Part shown: one piece after another, positions 36,070 to 44,804 of the stretch
How positions within the stretch are numbered: position 1 is the first letter of the stretch
Layout of the letters: the number at the start of each line of letters is the position of its first letter
Assembly: GCA_022360655.1 (NCBI GenBank)
Contig: JAKSCK010000050.1
Location: 105,685-169,684, forward strand
Reading direction: 5' to 3'
DNA length: 64,000 nt
Source: Spirochaetales bacterium
Lineage (GTDB): Bacteria > Spirochaetota > Spirochaetia > DSM-2461
Notes under the pieces: model-generated
The model's input: the letters and a program-made list of their open reading frames with translations, nothing else
Database searches by the model: none
Told to the model about the DNA's origin: nothing
Program-made: the position numbers and the translations under genes

Positions 36070-36280
36070 ATCGAAGCACCAACCATGCCCTCACCAGTTG
36101 TAAAGATGATTTTTTTGAAAGATTCCAGCCAAAAACGGTAAAAATGCAGGGGATTTCTGGCGAATCTTTGGCAAAATCACCAGAAGGGCCTCATGATGTC
36201 CACGAACGGTAGAAAACCCCCTGTACCCTGAGTATCATCCAGGAGTGAGTACGCCAGGAACAGCAACAAAAGAGGTAAAC

Positions 36281-37555
36281 ATGCAGCAGGCGAAAATTGG
36301 TATTGGTGATATTGGTATCTACGTCCCCCCTTCACGAATGCGGCTTGACCGTCTCATGGAATCCCGATCCATCACCCATCCAGAACTCGAAGCAAAACTG
36401 AATCGAGCCATTCAAAAAACCGGACAAACGGCCTTTCGTTTCCCCAGCCCGTGGGAGGACACGGCATCCCTAGCAGCCAATGCAGCTGTGGATGTTCTGG
36501 ACCGACTTCAGAGACAAGAGAGTGCCTTACTTCGTTACCTTGCTATTGGAACAGAAACAGCTGTTGATCATTCAAAAGCAGCTTCCTCCTATGTTCAGGG
36601 CATGCTACAGAAAGCTGGTTATCCACTACCAACCAACCTCACGACCTTTGAAACCAAACATGCTTGTGCAGGTGGTACAGCGGCCCTTCTTTCCACGGCG
36701 GCCATGCTGAGCTATGCCGGTCGGAAGGGAGAACGGGCCTTGGCCATCTCCAGCGACATAGCACGCTATGAGGCACCAAGCACCGCGGAAATCACTCAAG
36801 GGGCAGGAGCAGTGGCTCTTCTCATTGAGAAAAACCCCCGGCTACTTGAATTGGATCTCTCTCTTCAAGGTTTCTATTCTTCCGATGTGGATGATTTTTT
36901 CCGACCCTTAGAATCTTCCACTGCACGGGTGAAGGGCCGGTATTCTGTTGAGTGCTACCAAGATGCTTTGGAAAAGGCCATGGAAGACTATGCTCAACGA
37001 GCAGGCCTTGGGCTTCGTGAATGCATGGAATCAGCCGATTACTTAGCCTACCATGTCCCCTTTGTCACCATGCCAGAAATGGCAGCACGTAAGATGCTTC
37101 GAGGCGCCTGCGGGATGACGGGTGAAGAAGTGGATGCCCTCTTTGCACGCACAGCATTTTTAGACTCCATGTATCTCAGCCGGCAGTTTGGGAATTTGTA
37201 CACTGGTTCTCTCTATGCCTACCTTGCGGCATTGTTAAAACGAGAATATGAGCGAATTGGAACAGACATCATCGGAAAAAAAGTTCTCATTGCTTCCTAT
37301 GGTTCTGGAAATACCATGATTGTGTTTTCGGCCACCATTGCACCCCAAGCTGGGGAAGTGATTTCCGCATGGAATTTGCAACGATTTGAGCAGGAAGCAA
37401 AAGAAGCCAGTTTTGATGAATACCTCCAATGGCTTGGTCGACCAAAACATACAGGAACCTGGAAGAACCTCTTGGAAGGGGCTCATCCAACTCCAGGGCA
37501 GTTCTATCTCAAAGACTTTGATGAAAATGATTTGAGAATTTACGACAGGGGTTGA
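36281..37555 (+). CDS. mvaS: Hydroxymethylglutaryl-CoA synthase
   Basis: A 424-residue thiolase-fold enzyme that condenses acetyl-CoA with acetoacetyl-CoA, the first step of the mevalonate pathway. The catalytic triad is visible: Glu92 in GTETAVDHSK, Cys129 in ETKHACAGGTAALL and His258 in YHVPFVTMPE. The C-terminal IASYGSGNTMIVFS segment is conserved. Start at ATG 36281 with GAGG 6 nt upstream; the frame is open to 36245 without a ribosome binding site. First of six tightly packed mevalonate genes. Confidence 0.95.
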   Translation: MQQAKIGIGDIGIYVPPSRMRLDRLMESRSITHPELEAKLNRAIQKTGQTAFRFPSPWEDTASLAANAAVDVLDRLQRQESALLRYLAIGTETAVDHSKAASSYVQGMLQKAGYPLPTNLTTFETKHACAGGTAALLSTAAMLSYAGRKGERALAISSDIARYEAPSTAEITQGAGAVALLIEKNPRLLELDLSLQGFYSSDVDDFFRPLESSTARVKGRYSVECYQDALEKAMEDYAQRAGLGLRECMESADYLAYHVPFVTMPEMAARKMLRGACGMTGEEVDALFARTAFLDSMYLSRQFGNLYTGSLYAYLAALLKREYERIGTDIIGKKVLIASYGSGNTMIVFSATIAPQAGEVISAWNLQRFEQEAKEASFDEYLQWLGRPKHTGTWKNLLEGAHPTPGQFYLKDFDENDLRIYDRG

Positions 37556-37556
37556 A

Positions 37557-38642
37557 ATGAAAGACCAGATCACCCATCGGAAACGGCGTCATTTGGATGT
37601 TTGTCTTGATCCTCATTCAGGAGTTCAGGGAAAGGGAAGTCAAATGGAAAAAATCCGTCTTCCTCACCGCCCCCTCCCGGAATTGGATCTTCAAGATGTG
37701 ACGACCAAAACATCGTTTTTAGGCCAAACTCTTCAAGCTCCCATCATGATTTCTTGCATGACTGGGGGAACTGAGGAGGGAAAACGCCTCAACCAATTGC
37801 TCACTCAATGCGCCAACGATGTGGGATTTGCCATTGGCACTGGATCCATCCGAGTGATGCTTCGTCACCCGGAGCGACAAGAGGATTTTGCTCTCAAAAA
37901 ATGGGCCCCTCAAGTTCCTGTGCTTGCCAATATTGGAGCAGCACAACTGGAAGAGTATTCCCCAGCTGAAATCCTCCAAGCCACACACTCTCTGGATGCC
38001 GATGCGTTGTATGTCCATCTCAATGCTGCCCAAGAAATGTTTCAACAGAATGGGGATGGGAACTTTTCATCCTGGAAAACAAATCTTGCTCGAATGATTG
38101 AGCAGGCCAAAGATTTTCCCATCTTGGTAAAAGAGGTGGGAGCTGGCATTCCACCCAAAGATGCCCTTGAGCTTCTTGAAATGGGTGTTTGCATGGTAGA
38201 CATCGCAGGATGTGGCGGAACCGACTGGGTGGCCGTGGAATCATCCTCTCAGGATTCCCCAAACAAGGATTTTTATCATTGGGGATATCCCACAGCCGAA
38301 TTGCTCTGGGCCTACCGACTTTTGATGAAAACGAACTCCGATTGGGCGCAAAGACTCCAGGGAAAAATTATTGCCTCTGGAGGACTCCTCACCGCCCTGG
38401 ATATGGTGAAGGCTCTTGGTTGTGGAGCAAGTATGGCGGCAGCCGCTCTCCCCTTTTTACAAGCAGCGGCTCAAGGAGAAGATTCTCTTTACAACTTTGC
38501 CCATCAACTCGTGGCACATTCGCAAACAGCAATGCTTCTCATTGGAGCCAAAAATCCACAGGCCATTGCTACAAAAAACCTCCACGCTGAATCCGATCTT
38601 TGTTCTTCTGCACAAAATCTCATCGCAGAGGTTTTAGGATGA
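37557..38642 (+). CDS. fni: Isopentenyl-diphosphate isomerase, type 2
   Basis: A 361-residue FMN- and NAD(P)H-dependent IPP isomerase. It shows RKRRHLDVCL, the flavin-binding ISCMTGGTEEGKRLN, GTGSIRVML, LYVHLNAAQEMFQ, LVKEVGAG and IIASGGLLTALDMVKALGCGA. It interconverts IPP and DMAPP at the end of the pathway. It starts 1 nt after the mvaS stop and overlaps the HMG-CoA reductase start by 4 nt. Confidence 0.96.
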   Translation: MKDQITHRKRRHLDVCLDPHSGVQGKGSQMEKIRLPHRPLPELDLQDVTTKTSFLGQTLQAPIMISCMTGGTEEGKRLNQLLTQCANDVGFAIGTGSIRVMLRHPERQEDFALKKWAPQVPVLANIGAAQLEEYSPAEILQATHSLDADALYVHLNAAQEMFQQNGDGNFSSWKTNLARMIEQAKDFPILVKEVGAGIPPKDALELLEMGVCMVDIAGCGGTDWVAVESSSQDSPNKDFYHWGYPTAELLWAYRLLMKTNSDWAQRLQGKIIASGGLLTALDMVKALGCGASMAAAALPFLQAAAQGEDSLYNFAHQLVAHSQTAMLLIGAKNPQAIATKNLHAESDLCSSAQNLIAEVLG

Positions 38643-39949
38643 GCATATCCTTGAGTGGCAAGGCTTTTCGAAAAGGTCCAATCAGACGCCGACGAATCAT
38701 GGTGAACCCACAAAGTCACAAAGACGATTCCCTCCCTCCTTCTCCTGAACAGCGGGATGATTTTTCCTACACGGGTTCCGATCCAGATCTTCTGGACCTT
38801 TCTGAGGTGATGGTGGAGCAGGCAGTTGGATACATGCCTCTTCCCTTGGGGATTGCAGGTCCCCTCCTCATTGATGGCCAAGAGCGTATGATTCCCATGG
38901 CAACAGAAGAACCCTCTGTGATTGCTGCTGCAACCTTTGCAGGTTCACTAACCTCACGCCATGGAGGTATCCGTACCGAAGCTTCAGAGCCTGTGATGGT
39001 GGCACAAATATTTCTTGAAGAGCTTCACTTTTCCGGTATGGAATGTGTGGAACGAATCAAGAAAGCAGAACCACGCATTCAAGAACGCCTAGCCCCATTA
39101 CTTGAATCAATGGAAAAGCGTGGAGGAGGATGGCGCGGCATGGATGTACGGTGGATTGCCCCATCCCAAACCCTTGCCGTCAATCTCCGGATTGATGTGC
39201 GTGATGCCATGGGTGCCAATCTTCTCAATAGTGCAGCAGAGGAGATTCGCCCCCTTTTAGAAGAAATCACTCAAGGTCGTGTACTCATGGCCATTCTCTC
39301 CAATCGATCTTGGAACCGAACGGCACGAGCTCAACTCAGCCTTCCTGTGTCCGCCTTATCACGCGGAGGATTTCATGGAGCAGAAACAGCCCGTCGCATT
39401 GTTCGGGCAACACGCATTGCCCGAGAGGATCCTGATCGAGGCGTGACACACAATAAGGGCATCATGAATGGCATCAGTGCTCTTGCCCTTGCAACCGGAA
39501 ATGATACCCGGGCCATAGAGGCCGCGGCACATGCGTATGCGGGCCGTTTTGGTCCGTACCATGGCTTGAGCCAATACTGGATTGAAGATGATATTCTGCA
39601 TGGATCTTTAGAACTCCCTTTACCTTTTGCCGTCACTGGTGGAGCGGTGGGATTTCATCCTGTATCCCGTTGGGCTCTGAAACTCTTGGGGCAACCGGAT
39701 GCCCCAGGATTAAGCCGAATTGCAGCAGCAGTCGGACTGGCCCAGAACCTTTCAGCCTTACGAGCTCTTGTCAGTGAAGGCATTCAAAAAGGCCACATGG
39801 CCCTTCATGCACGCCGCTTGGCCTATGATGCAGGGGCTCGGCAGGATGACATCAATAGCTTTGCTGCAGTGATACGCAATGAAGAAATCCGCAGTCGTCA
39901 TTCCGCTACAAATCGATTTAAGGAGTGGCAAGCTGATGAACCTCAGTGA
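38639..39949 (+). CDS. mvaA: Hydroxymethylglutaryl-CoA reductase, class II type
   Basis: A 436-residue reductase which makes mevalonate from HMG-CoA. Family motifs are PMATEEPSVIAAATFAG (substrate-binding Glu), DVRDAMGANLLNSAAEEI, THNKGIMNGISALALATGND (catalytic Lys and Asp) and GHMALHARRLAYDAGA (catalytic His). These match the bacterial class II enzymes, which often use NADH. The start overlaps the fni stop (ATGA); a second in-frame ATG at 38699 is possible. Confidence 0.95.
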   Translation: MSISLSGKAFRKGPIRRRRIMVNPQSHKDDSLPPSPEQRDDFSYTGSDPDLLDLSEVMVEQAVGYMPLPLGIAGPLLIDGQERMIPMATEEPSVIAAATFAGSLTSRHGGIRTEASEPVMVAQIFLEELHFSGMECVERIKKAEPRIQERLAPLLESMEKRGGGWRGMDVRWIAPSQTLAVNLRIDVRDAMGANLLNSAAEEIRPLLEEITQGRVLMAILSNRSWNRTARAQLSLPVSALSRGGFHGAETARRIVRATRIAREDPDRGVTHNKGIMNGISALALATGNDTRAIEAAAHAYAGRFGPYHGLSQYWIEDDILHGSLELPLPFAVTGGAVGFHPVSRWALKLLGQPDAPGLSRIAAAVGLAQNLSALRALVSEGIQKGHMALHARRLAYDAGARQDDINSFAAVIRNEEIRSRHSATNRFKEWQADEPQ

Positions 39950-40937
39950 TCAACCCATTCTCGGAACAGCAAAAGCCATCGCACACCCGAGTCTTGCCAT
40001 GGTAAAATATTGGGGAAAGGCTCATCAAAAAAGAAACATCCCTGCAGTTCCATCATTGGCCCTCACTTTGGACCAGCTGAAAACAGAGACTCAAGTCAAA
40101 CTTCTTCCCAAAAGAGACTCCGATTCACAAGATGAGATTTGCATTGAAGGGCAACGTCAACCCCTCAAACGATTTGCTCCATTTCTTTCTGAGTTGCGTC
40201 AGCTTCTCGCCAAAAAGAATGATTTCCCTCCTTTTATTCTGCACGCGGAAAGCCAATCCAACTTTCCAACAGCGGCCGGACTGGCCAGCTCCGCCAGTGG
40301 ATTTGCGGCCCTTGCTCTGGGGGCCCTTCATGCCTCAGGACTTCCCTATTCCCGCCAAGAGGCTTCCGCTCTGGCCCGCATAGGTTCGGCGTCCGCTGCC
40401 CGCTCTCTCTGGGGAGGTTTTGTTCGACTTGATGCTCATGGAGAGGCTGCAGAACAAGTTCATCCGTCCAACCATTGGCCCCAGTTGCGCGTTCTTGTGG
40501 TTCAAGTCTCCGCAGGGAAAAAATCGGTTTCCTCACGGGAGGCCATGGAATCGTCCCGCCTCACATCGCCCTTTTATGAGGCCTGGGTGGCCGATGCGCC
40601 CCACCTTTTCCAAAAAGCTCTCACAGCTCTTGAACATAAAAACCTCGCACAACTTGGAGAAATCATGCTTCTGAGTTACCAGCGAATGTTTGCCACCATG
40701 AGCTCTGCATCCCCCCCTCTTCTGTATTGGAAAGCACAGAGCCTTGAGATTATTCACGCCTGTGCAGAATGGAGAAAAGAAGGTCTTCCTCTCTGGGAAA
40801 CGATGGATGCCGGCCCCCAGATTAAGATATTCTATGAAAATGGCACGCCTGTTCCTCAATACTTTGCAGACCGATTCCCCTCCATTCCCACGCGGATTTG
40901 TGGACCAGGTGCCGATGCTGAGGTAAAAACACTGTGA
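39936..40937 (+). CDS. mvaD: Diphosphomevalonate decarboxylase
   Basis: A 333-residue GHMP-kinase-fold enzyme that turns mevalonate 5-diphosphate into IPP with ATP. Signature blocks are VKYWGKAHQKRNIPAVPSLA (substrate loop), FPTAAGLASSASGFAALALG (ATP loop) and SAARSLWGGFVRLDA. The catalytic Asp is in ETMDAGPQIKIFYE. AGGAG lies 10 nt before the ATG at 39936, so it overlaps the end of mvaA by 14 nt. Confidence 0.94.
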   Translation: MNLSDQPILGTAKAIAHPSLAMVKYWGKAHQKRNIPAVPSLALTLDQLKTETQVKLLPKRDSDSQDEICIEGQRQPLKRFAPFLSELRQLLAKKNDFPPFILHAESQSNFPTAAGLASSASGFAALALGALHASGLPYSRQEASALARIGSASAARSLWGGFVRLDAHGEAAEQVHPSNHWPQLRVLVVQVSAGKKSVSSREAMESSRLTSPFYEAWVADAPHLFQKALTALEHKNLAQLGEIMLLSYQRMFATMSSASPPLLYWKAQSLEIIHACAEWRKEGLPLWETMDAGPQIKIFYENGTPVPQYFADRFPSIPTRICGPGADAEVKTL

Positions 40938-41923
40938 ACCATTTATACCAAGCCCCTGCCAACCTTCTTCTGGGAGGTGAATATCGTATCACGGAAGAAG
41001 GGGGTAGAGGCCTTGCCTTTGCCATTGAACCCCATGCTTTTCTTCAACTTGCACCTCATGAGACTCCCCAAATCAGAGAGTTCTATGGATCTCTCCCATC
41101 GTATCCTCATTGGCCACCAGAGCCAGGCACACTTCTGGACTCTGTTATTCAATGCCTTAAACCACCTCAAAACCTTCCATCTTTTCGCATGGATATCGAC
41201 ACACAAAAATTTCATTGCTCAGAAGGAACAAAAAAGGGCTTTGGATCCAGTGCCGTTGCTGCACTACTGTATACGCAGTTATTTGCGCATTTCACTTCAA
41301 AAACGGTTCCAGAAAATCTGTGGGAAATGGCACTCAAAGCCCACCGTCTCTATCAAGGCGGAGGAAGTGGCTATGATGTACTCTGCTCATTTTTTGGAGG
41401 CATAGGACAATTCACAGGAGGAATGCAGCCCCAATGGACCCCCCTCACTTGGCCCCAAAATCTTTCTGCCTGGATTTTCTTTGGGCCAAAACCAGTAAAA
41501 ACTTCTTCCGCACTTCAGGCTTATCAGCATTGGACACAAAACCAGCAAAACCAAGCCTCTCACTTTCGAGGGGAATCGGATGTACTGATGCATGCCTTAT
41601 CCGAACGTTTCATGGAACATGATGCAACCGGAATTTTCTCTCTCGTTCGAGAACTGGCGGAACTTGGAAAAGATCTTGGAGAAAAGATTGGCGTATCCGC
41701 CCACCCCATACTTCCTTCAGAATTAACCTTTCTTCATCAATACGGGACTCAATCGCCTGTCGCTTTAAAAACTCTTGGTGCAGGAAATGAGCTGTGTTTA
41801 TTGCTTGCAGATTCAGAATTTTTACCTCTTCACCAACGCCAGAAAATTCAGCATGTTTGTGAATCCGGACAAGGCATGCCCCTCACAATTTCTATGAAAG
41901 GTCTAGAAAAAATTGACTCCTAG
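40934..41923 (+). CDS. Phosphomevalonate kinase
   Basis: A 329-residue GHMP kinase that starts with GTG overlapping the mvaD stop (GTGA). It opens YQAPANLLLGGEYRITEEGG and has the ATP loop KKGFGSSAVAALLYTQL, then GGGSGYDVLCSFFGG. These features and its place between mvaD and mevalonate kinase identify it as the phosphomevalonate kinase. The C-terminal motif LKTLGAGNELCLLLAD is the third GHMP motif. Sequence drift from other kinases is high, so the assignment leans on context. Confidence 0.85.
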   Translation: MNHLYQAPANLLLGGEYRITEEGGRGLAFAIEPHAFLQLAPHETPQIREFYGSLPSYPHWPPEPGTLLDSVIQCLKPPQNLPSFRMDIDTQKFHCSEGTKKGFGSSAVAALLYTQLFAHFTSKTVPENLWEMALKAHRLYQGGGSGYDVLCSFFGGIGQFTGGMQPQWTPLTWPQNLSAWIFFGPKPVKTSSALQAYQHWTQNQQNQASHFRGESDVLMHALSERFMEHDATGIFSLVRELAELGKDLGEKIGVSAHPILPSELTFLHQYGTQSPVALKTLGAGNELCLLLADSEFLPLHQRQKIQHVCESGQGMPLTISMKGLEKIDS

Positions 41924-42884
41924 GAAGAAGTCCGGAAGTGGTCAGGGAAAACTCATCCTTTTTGGTGAACACTCGGCCGTTCATGGTTATCCAGCCTTAG
42001 GAATTCCTCTTCCCTGTCAGACACAAGTGAGGTGGGAATGTTCCCAGGATGGTTCCACCCAAATTGAGATTCCAAATCCTCAGGACAAAGAACGTTTCAC
42101 AAAACTTCTTCTCAACTGCGTTCAACAAGGCTGGCTATCAGGACCAGAAGGAAAATGGACCATTGAAAGCACGGTGAATCGAGCTGGAGGTTTTGGTTCC
42201 TCTGCAGCTCTCTGTGTGGCCCTAGTACGCCTCCTTCAGGATTCAAAAAATCACTACACCCCCATGATTCATGAACGGGCCAATATTCTGGAACAACAAT
42301 TTCATGGAACACCTTCAGGAATTGACACGGGAATGTCTTCCGATCAAGGTCTAGCCGCTTGGACCTTTTGCGAAGCCCAAATCCCTCACCGTACACCTCT
42401 TTCTCTCCCTTCCTGGTATCTCGCCTATGGAGCAATCCCTCGCCAATCCTCCACAGCCAAGACTGTTGGTCAATTGCGTCAGCGGATTCATGAAGCAGAG
42501 ATTTCTACCATCATGCACGATTTGGGTGTGCTAACGGAGGAGATGATTCTTGATACCAATCCTATGGGATTCTCCCAAAGGGCCGCTCAGCGAGTCAAAC
42601 ATGCTCAGGCTCTACTCACGCGTTTGAATCTGTCTACAGAGATTTTGGAAGAGGTGTTAAACAGGGCTGTATCCTGTGGTTTTGATGCTGGAAAACTCAG
42701 TGGAGGAGGATCTGGAGGTGCCTTTTATCTTTGTGCTTCCAGTCAAGAACAGCGTGATGATGCCTTGGAACGTTTAAAAAACACTCTCAAGAACAAGAGC
42801 TATATCCAGGGAGAACTTCTCCCCCTGGATCTCCACCCTGACAGGGAAATGTCATCATCCTCACTTCCTTATGCCGCAGAGTGA
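41913..42884 (+). CDS. mvk: Mevalonate kinase
   Basis: A 323-residue GHMP kinase. It begins GQGKLILFGEHSAVHGYPALGIPL, the mevalonate-kinase type N-terminus, followed by GGFGSSAALCVALVRLL (ATP loop), HGTPSGIDTGMSS (catalytic Asp) and KLSGGGSGGAFYL. The only upstream in-frame start is TTG at 41913, overlapping the previous gene by 11 nt; AAAGG lies about 11 nt before it. Last of the mevalonate operon; its stop overlaps the convergent YitT gene by 16 bp. Confidence 0.9.
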   Translation: MTPRKKSGSGQGKLILFGEHSAVHGYPALGIPLPCQTQVRWECSQDGSTQIEIPNPQDKERFTKLLLNCVQQGWLSGPEGKWTIESTVNRAGGFGSSAALCVALVRLLQDSKNHYTPMIHERANILEQQFHGTPSGIDTGMSSDQGLAAWTFCEAQIPHRTPLSLPSWYLAYGAIPRQSSTAKTVGQLRQRIHEAEISTIMHDLGVLTEEMILDTNPMGFSQRAAQRVKHAQALLTRLNLSTEILEEVLNRAVSCGFDAGKLSGGGSGGAFYLCASSQEQRDDALERLKNTLKNKSYIQGELLPLDLHPDREMSSSSLPYAAE

Positions 42885-43732
42885 TCTTGGAAACCTTCAC
42901 CAAAAACTTCTCGGGCATCGGTGATGTAAACAAAAGCATTTTCATCAATCTCTTGGACAATCCGCCTTAAACGAGGCACTTCTCGGGCTTTCAGCACACA
43001 AACAAGAACCTCTTTGTTCTTTCCTGTGTACATCCCCCGTCCCTGAAGACCTGTGACTCCCCGGTCCAATTCTTCTAACAGTCGGGCGGAAATGGCATCG
43101 GTTTCCAATGAGATAACATGGGCTGCTTTGGCATAATTTACACCCACAGTCACACCATCAATCACCTTTGTGGCCACGGCCAAGGTCACAACGGAGTACA
43201 AACCAATTTCATAACTCCGGAAGGAAATGGTTGCCAAAAGCACCACCAAAACATCAATCACCAAGAGAATTTGGGCAATGCTCACATAACTGATCCGGCT
43301 ATGAATGATTCTTGCCGCTAAATCCGTTCCTCCAGTTGTGGAATCCTGCCGGAAAACCAAGCCCAGGCCAAAGCCCATGATGGCTCCTCCGGCAATGGCG
43401 GCAAGCAGTAAATCATTGGTGACCGAGGGAAGTTTGGCTGACACATCGATAAAGAAAGACAGGGCAAAGGTGGCCACTAAGGTTTTGAGCCCGAACGCAC
43501 TGCCAAGATAACGAAAGCCAATGAGAAACAACGGAATATTGAGCACCAGAGCCACAAGCCCCACAGGCCATCCCGTCCAGTGATAAATCACTGTGGCTAA
43601 ACCCGTCACCCCACCACCGGCAATGCGGTTAGGAACAAGAAAAACCGAAAAGGCCATACCAGTGATGGCACAGCCAAGAATAATCATAGGAAGACTTCGC
43701 AGCTCACGCCGCCATTCCGCTATCCGTGACAT
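42869..43732 (-). CDS. YitT-family membrane protein
   Basis: A 287-residue protein with five or six predicted transmembrane helices (for example MIILGCAITGMAFSVFLVP, VGLVALVLNIPLFLIGF, AGGAIMGFGLGLVFRQDSTTGGTDLAA) and a C-terminal cytoplasmic DUF2179 domain (about 220-287). Members are widespread and their role is unclear. The ATG at 43732 shares one base with the stop of the upstream DjlA-like gene, so the two are coupled. The 3' end overlaps the mevalonate kinase gene by 16 bp. Confidence 0.92.
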   Translation of the reverse strand: MSRIAEWRRELRSLPMIILGCAITGMAFSVFLVPNRIAGGGVTGLATVIYHWTGWPVGLVALVLNIPLFLIGFRYLGSAFGLKTLVATFALSFFIDVSAKLPSVTNDLLLAAIAGGAIMGFGLGLVFRQDSTTGGTDLAARIIHSRISYVSIAQILLVIDVLVVLLATISFRSYEIGLYSVVTLAVATKVIDGVTVGVNYAKAAHVISLETDAISARLLEELDRGVTGLQGRGMYTGKNKEVLVCVLKAREVPRLRRIVQEIDENAFVYITDAREVFGEGFQDHSAA

Positions 43733-44604
43733 CAATACCCCTTTGCCTGACGAATGGCATCCCAAGCTTCTTGAATCTCTTGAAACTTCTTTGTGGCAAA
43801 TTCATTGAATTCACCAGGAAGTCCCTTGGCAGCAATCTTATCGGGATGATACTCGGCAGCTTTCTTCCTGTAGGCACGTCGCACTTCACTTTCACTTGCC
43901 GCTTCAGACACCCCCAAGGTTTCAAAGGCTCCACGCAATGAAGAGGAGGATGAAGACTGGTGAAATTGGGAATGACTCTGATAGGAATTCCCCTGAGATT
44001 GAGATCCAAAACCTCCATAGCGTGCCTTGGCCGTTTCATACACTCCAGCAGGGAATCCGAAGATTGCCGCAGCCTCTCGCATCAATTTATCCTCTTCTGG
44101 ATGCAGCTTCCCCTCTGCCACAGCCACTTGCACCATGATGATGAGCATCATCTCCAAGAGTTGAGGCCGATTATGAAAGGTTTGAGCCGCCTCCCGGGCA
44201 TAGTCACCCATAGGAGTGTTCCCCAAGGCAGCCTGACGAAAGATCTCCGTTGCTGAGGCCACACTGGCAGGATCAGAAATCCGTAATTGATTCACCACCA
44301 CCGATCGAAAGATGCGTTCTTCCTCAGGACTCACATGGCCATCAGCCGCAGCAAGTCGCCCCAACATGGAAAAAAGAGTACGCATGAACACAGGACCATC
44401 GGCTATACCGCCAGCACCCCAACCGGAAAACCACTGATGCCCCTGATGCGTTCTTCGGTTTCGATTATAAAAGCGCAGACCAAGGCTGGATCCAATGGAG
44501 CTCCCCACCAGAGAAAGCAGCAACGCAAAAAGAAAATTACCAAACACCGAAATGCCAATAAAAAAACCTAGCACGGCACCAATGAGCGAGGCGGGATTAA
44601 TCAA
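43732..44604 (-). CDS. DjlA-like membrane co-chaperone (TerB plus J domain)
   Basis: A 290-residue protein with an N-terminal transmembrane or glycine-zipper segment (about 5-45), a TerB-like tellurite-resistance domain (about 75-195; ADGHVSPEEERIFRSVV and AEGKLHPEEDKLMREAA repeats) and a C-terminal J domain (about 225-290) with the essential HPD in YHPDKIAAKGLP. This is the architecture of DjlA, a DnaK partner at the inner membrane. It starts with TTG at 44604, with AAGGAG 5 nt before it. Coupled to the YitT gene. Confidence 0.88.
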   Translation of the reverse strand: MINPASLIGAVLGFFIGISVFGNFLFALLLSLVGSSIGSSLGLRFYNRNRRTHQGHQWFSGWGAGGIADGPVFMRTLFSMLGRLAAADGHVSPEEERIFRSVVVNQLRISDPASVASATEIFRQAALGNTPMGDYAREAAQTFHNRPQLLEMMLIIMVQVAVAEGKLHPEEDKLMREAAAIFGFPAGVYETAKARYGGFGSQSQGNSYQSHSQFHQSSSSSSLRGAFETLGVSEAASESEVRRAYRKKAAEYHPDKIAAKGLPGEFNEFATKKFQEIQEAWDAIRQAKGY

Positions 44605-44804
44605 AACAACTCCTTACATCCCAGGTACAAGCGCCTGGGGCGTGAGATTCCTTAAGAATATCACTGGATGAAAACTACCCAAAACCGTCTTGGAAGACAA
44701 GTTACAAACTCGAGAGCCTGGAAGGAAAACACTCTGAAAGGCCCTCAGACAGCATGGATACGAACAATGGGCCAATGGGCTAGCAGAATCAGATCATTCT
44801 TCCC
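44605..44804. other. Intergenic region between DjlA-like and cyclase-like genes
   Basis: A 200-nt gap between two minus-strand genes. It contains a short inverted repeat CCCAGG/CCTGGG (about 44619-44639) near the DjlA-like start, probably a leader element. I see nothing else. Confidence 0.4.

Larger units (their letters stand above)
35854..36280. other. Gene-free stretch between aminopeptidase and mevalonate operon
   Basis: A 427-nt region without a credible coding frame. It holds the aminopeptidase promoter, the candidate small RNA at 35952-36069 with its terminator, and the leader of the mevalonate operon. An imperfect inverted repeat (TTCTGG ... CCAGAA, about 36156-36186) lies about 95 nt before the HMG-CoA synthase start. 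No known riboswitch core was recognised. Confidence 0.6.
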
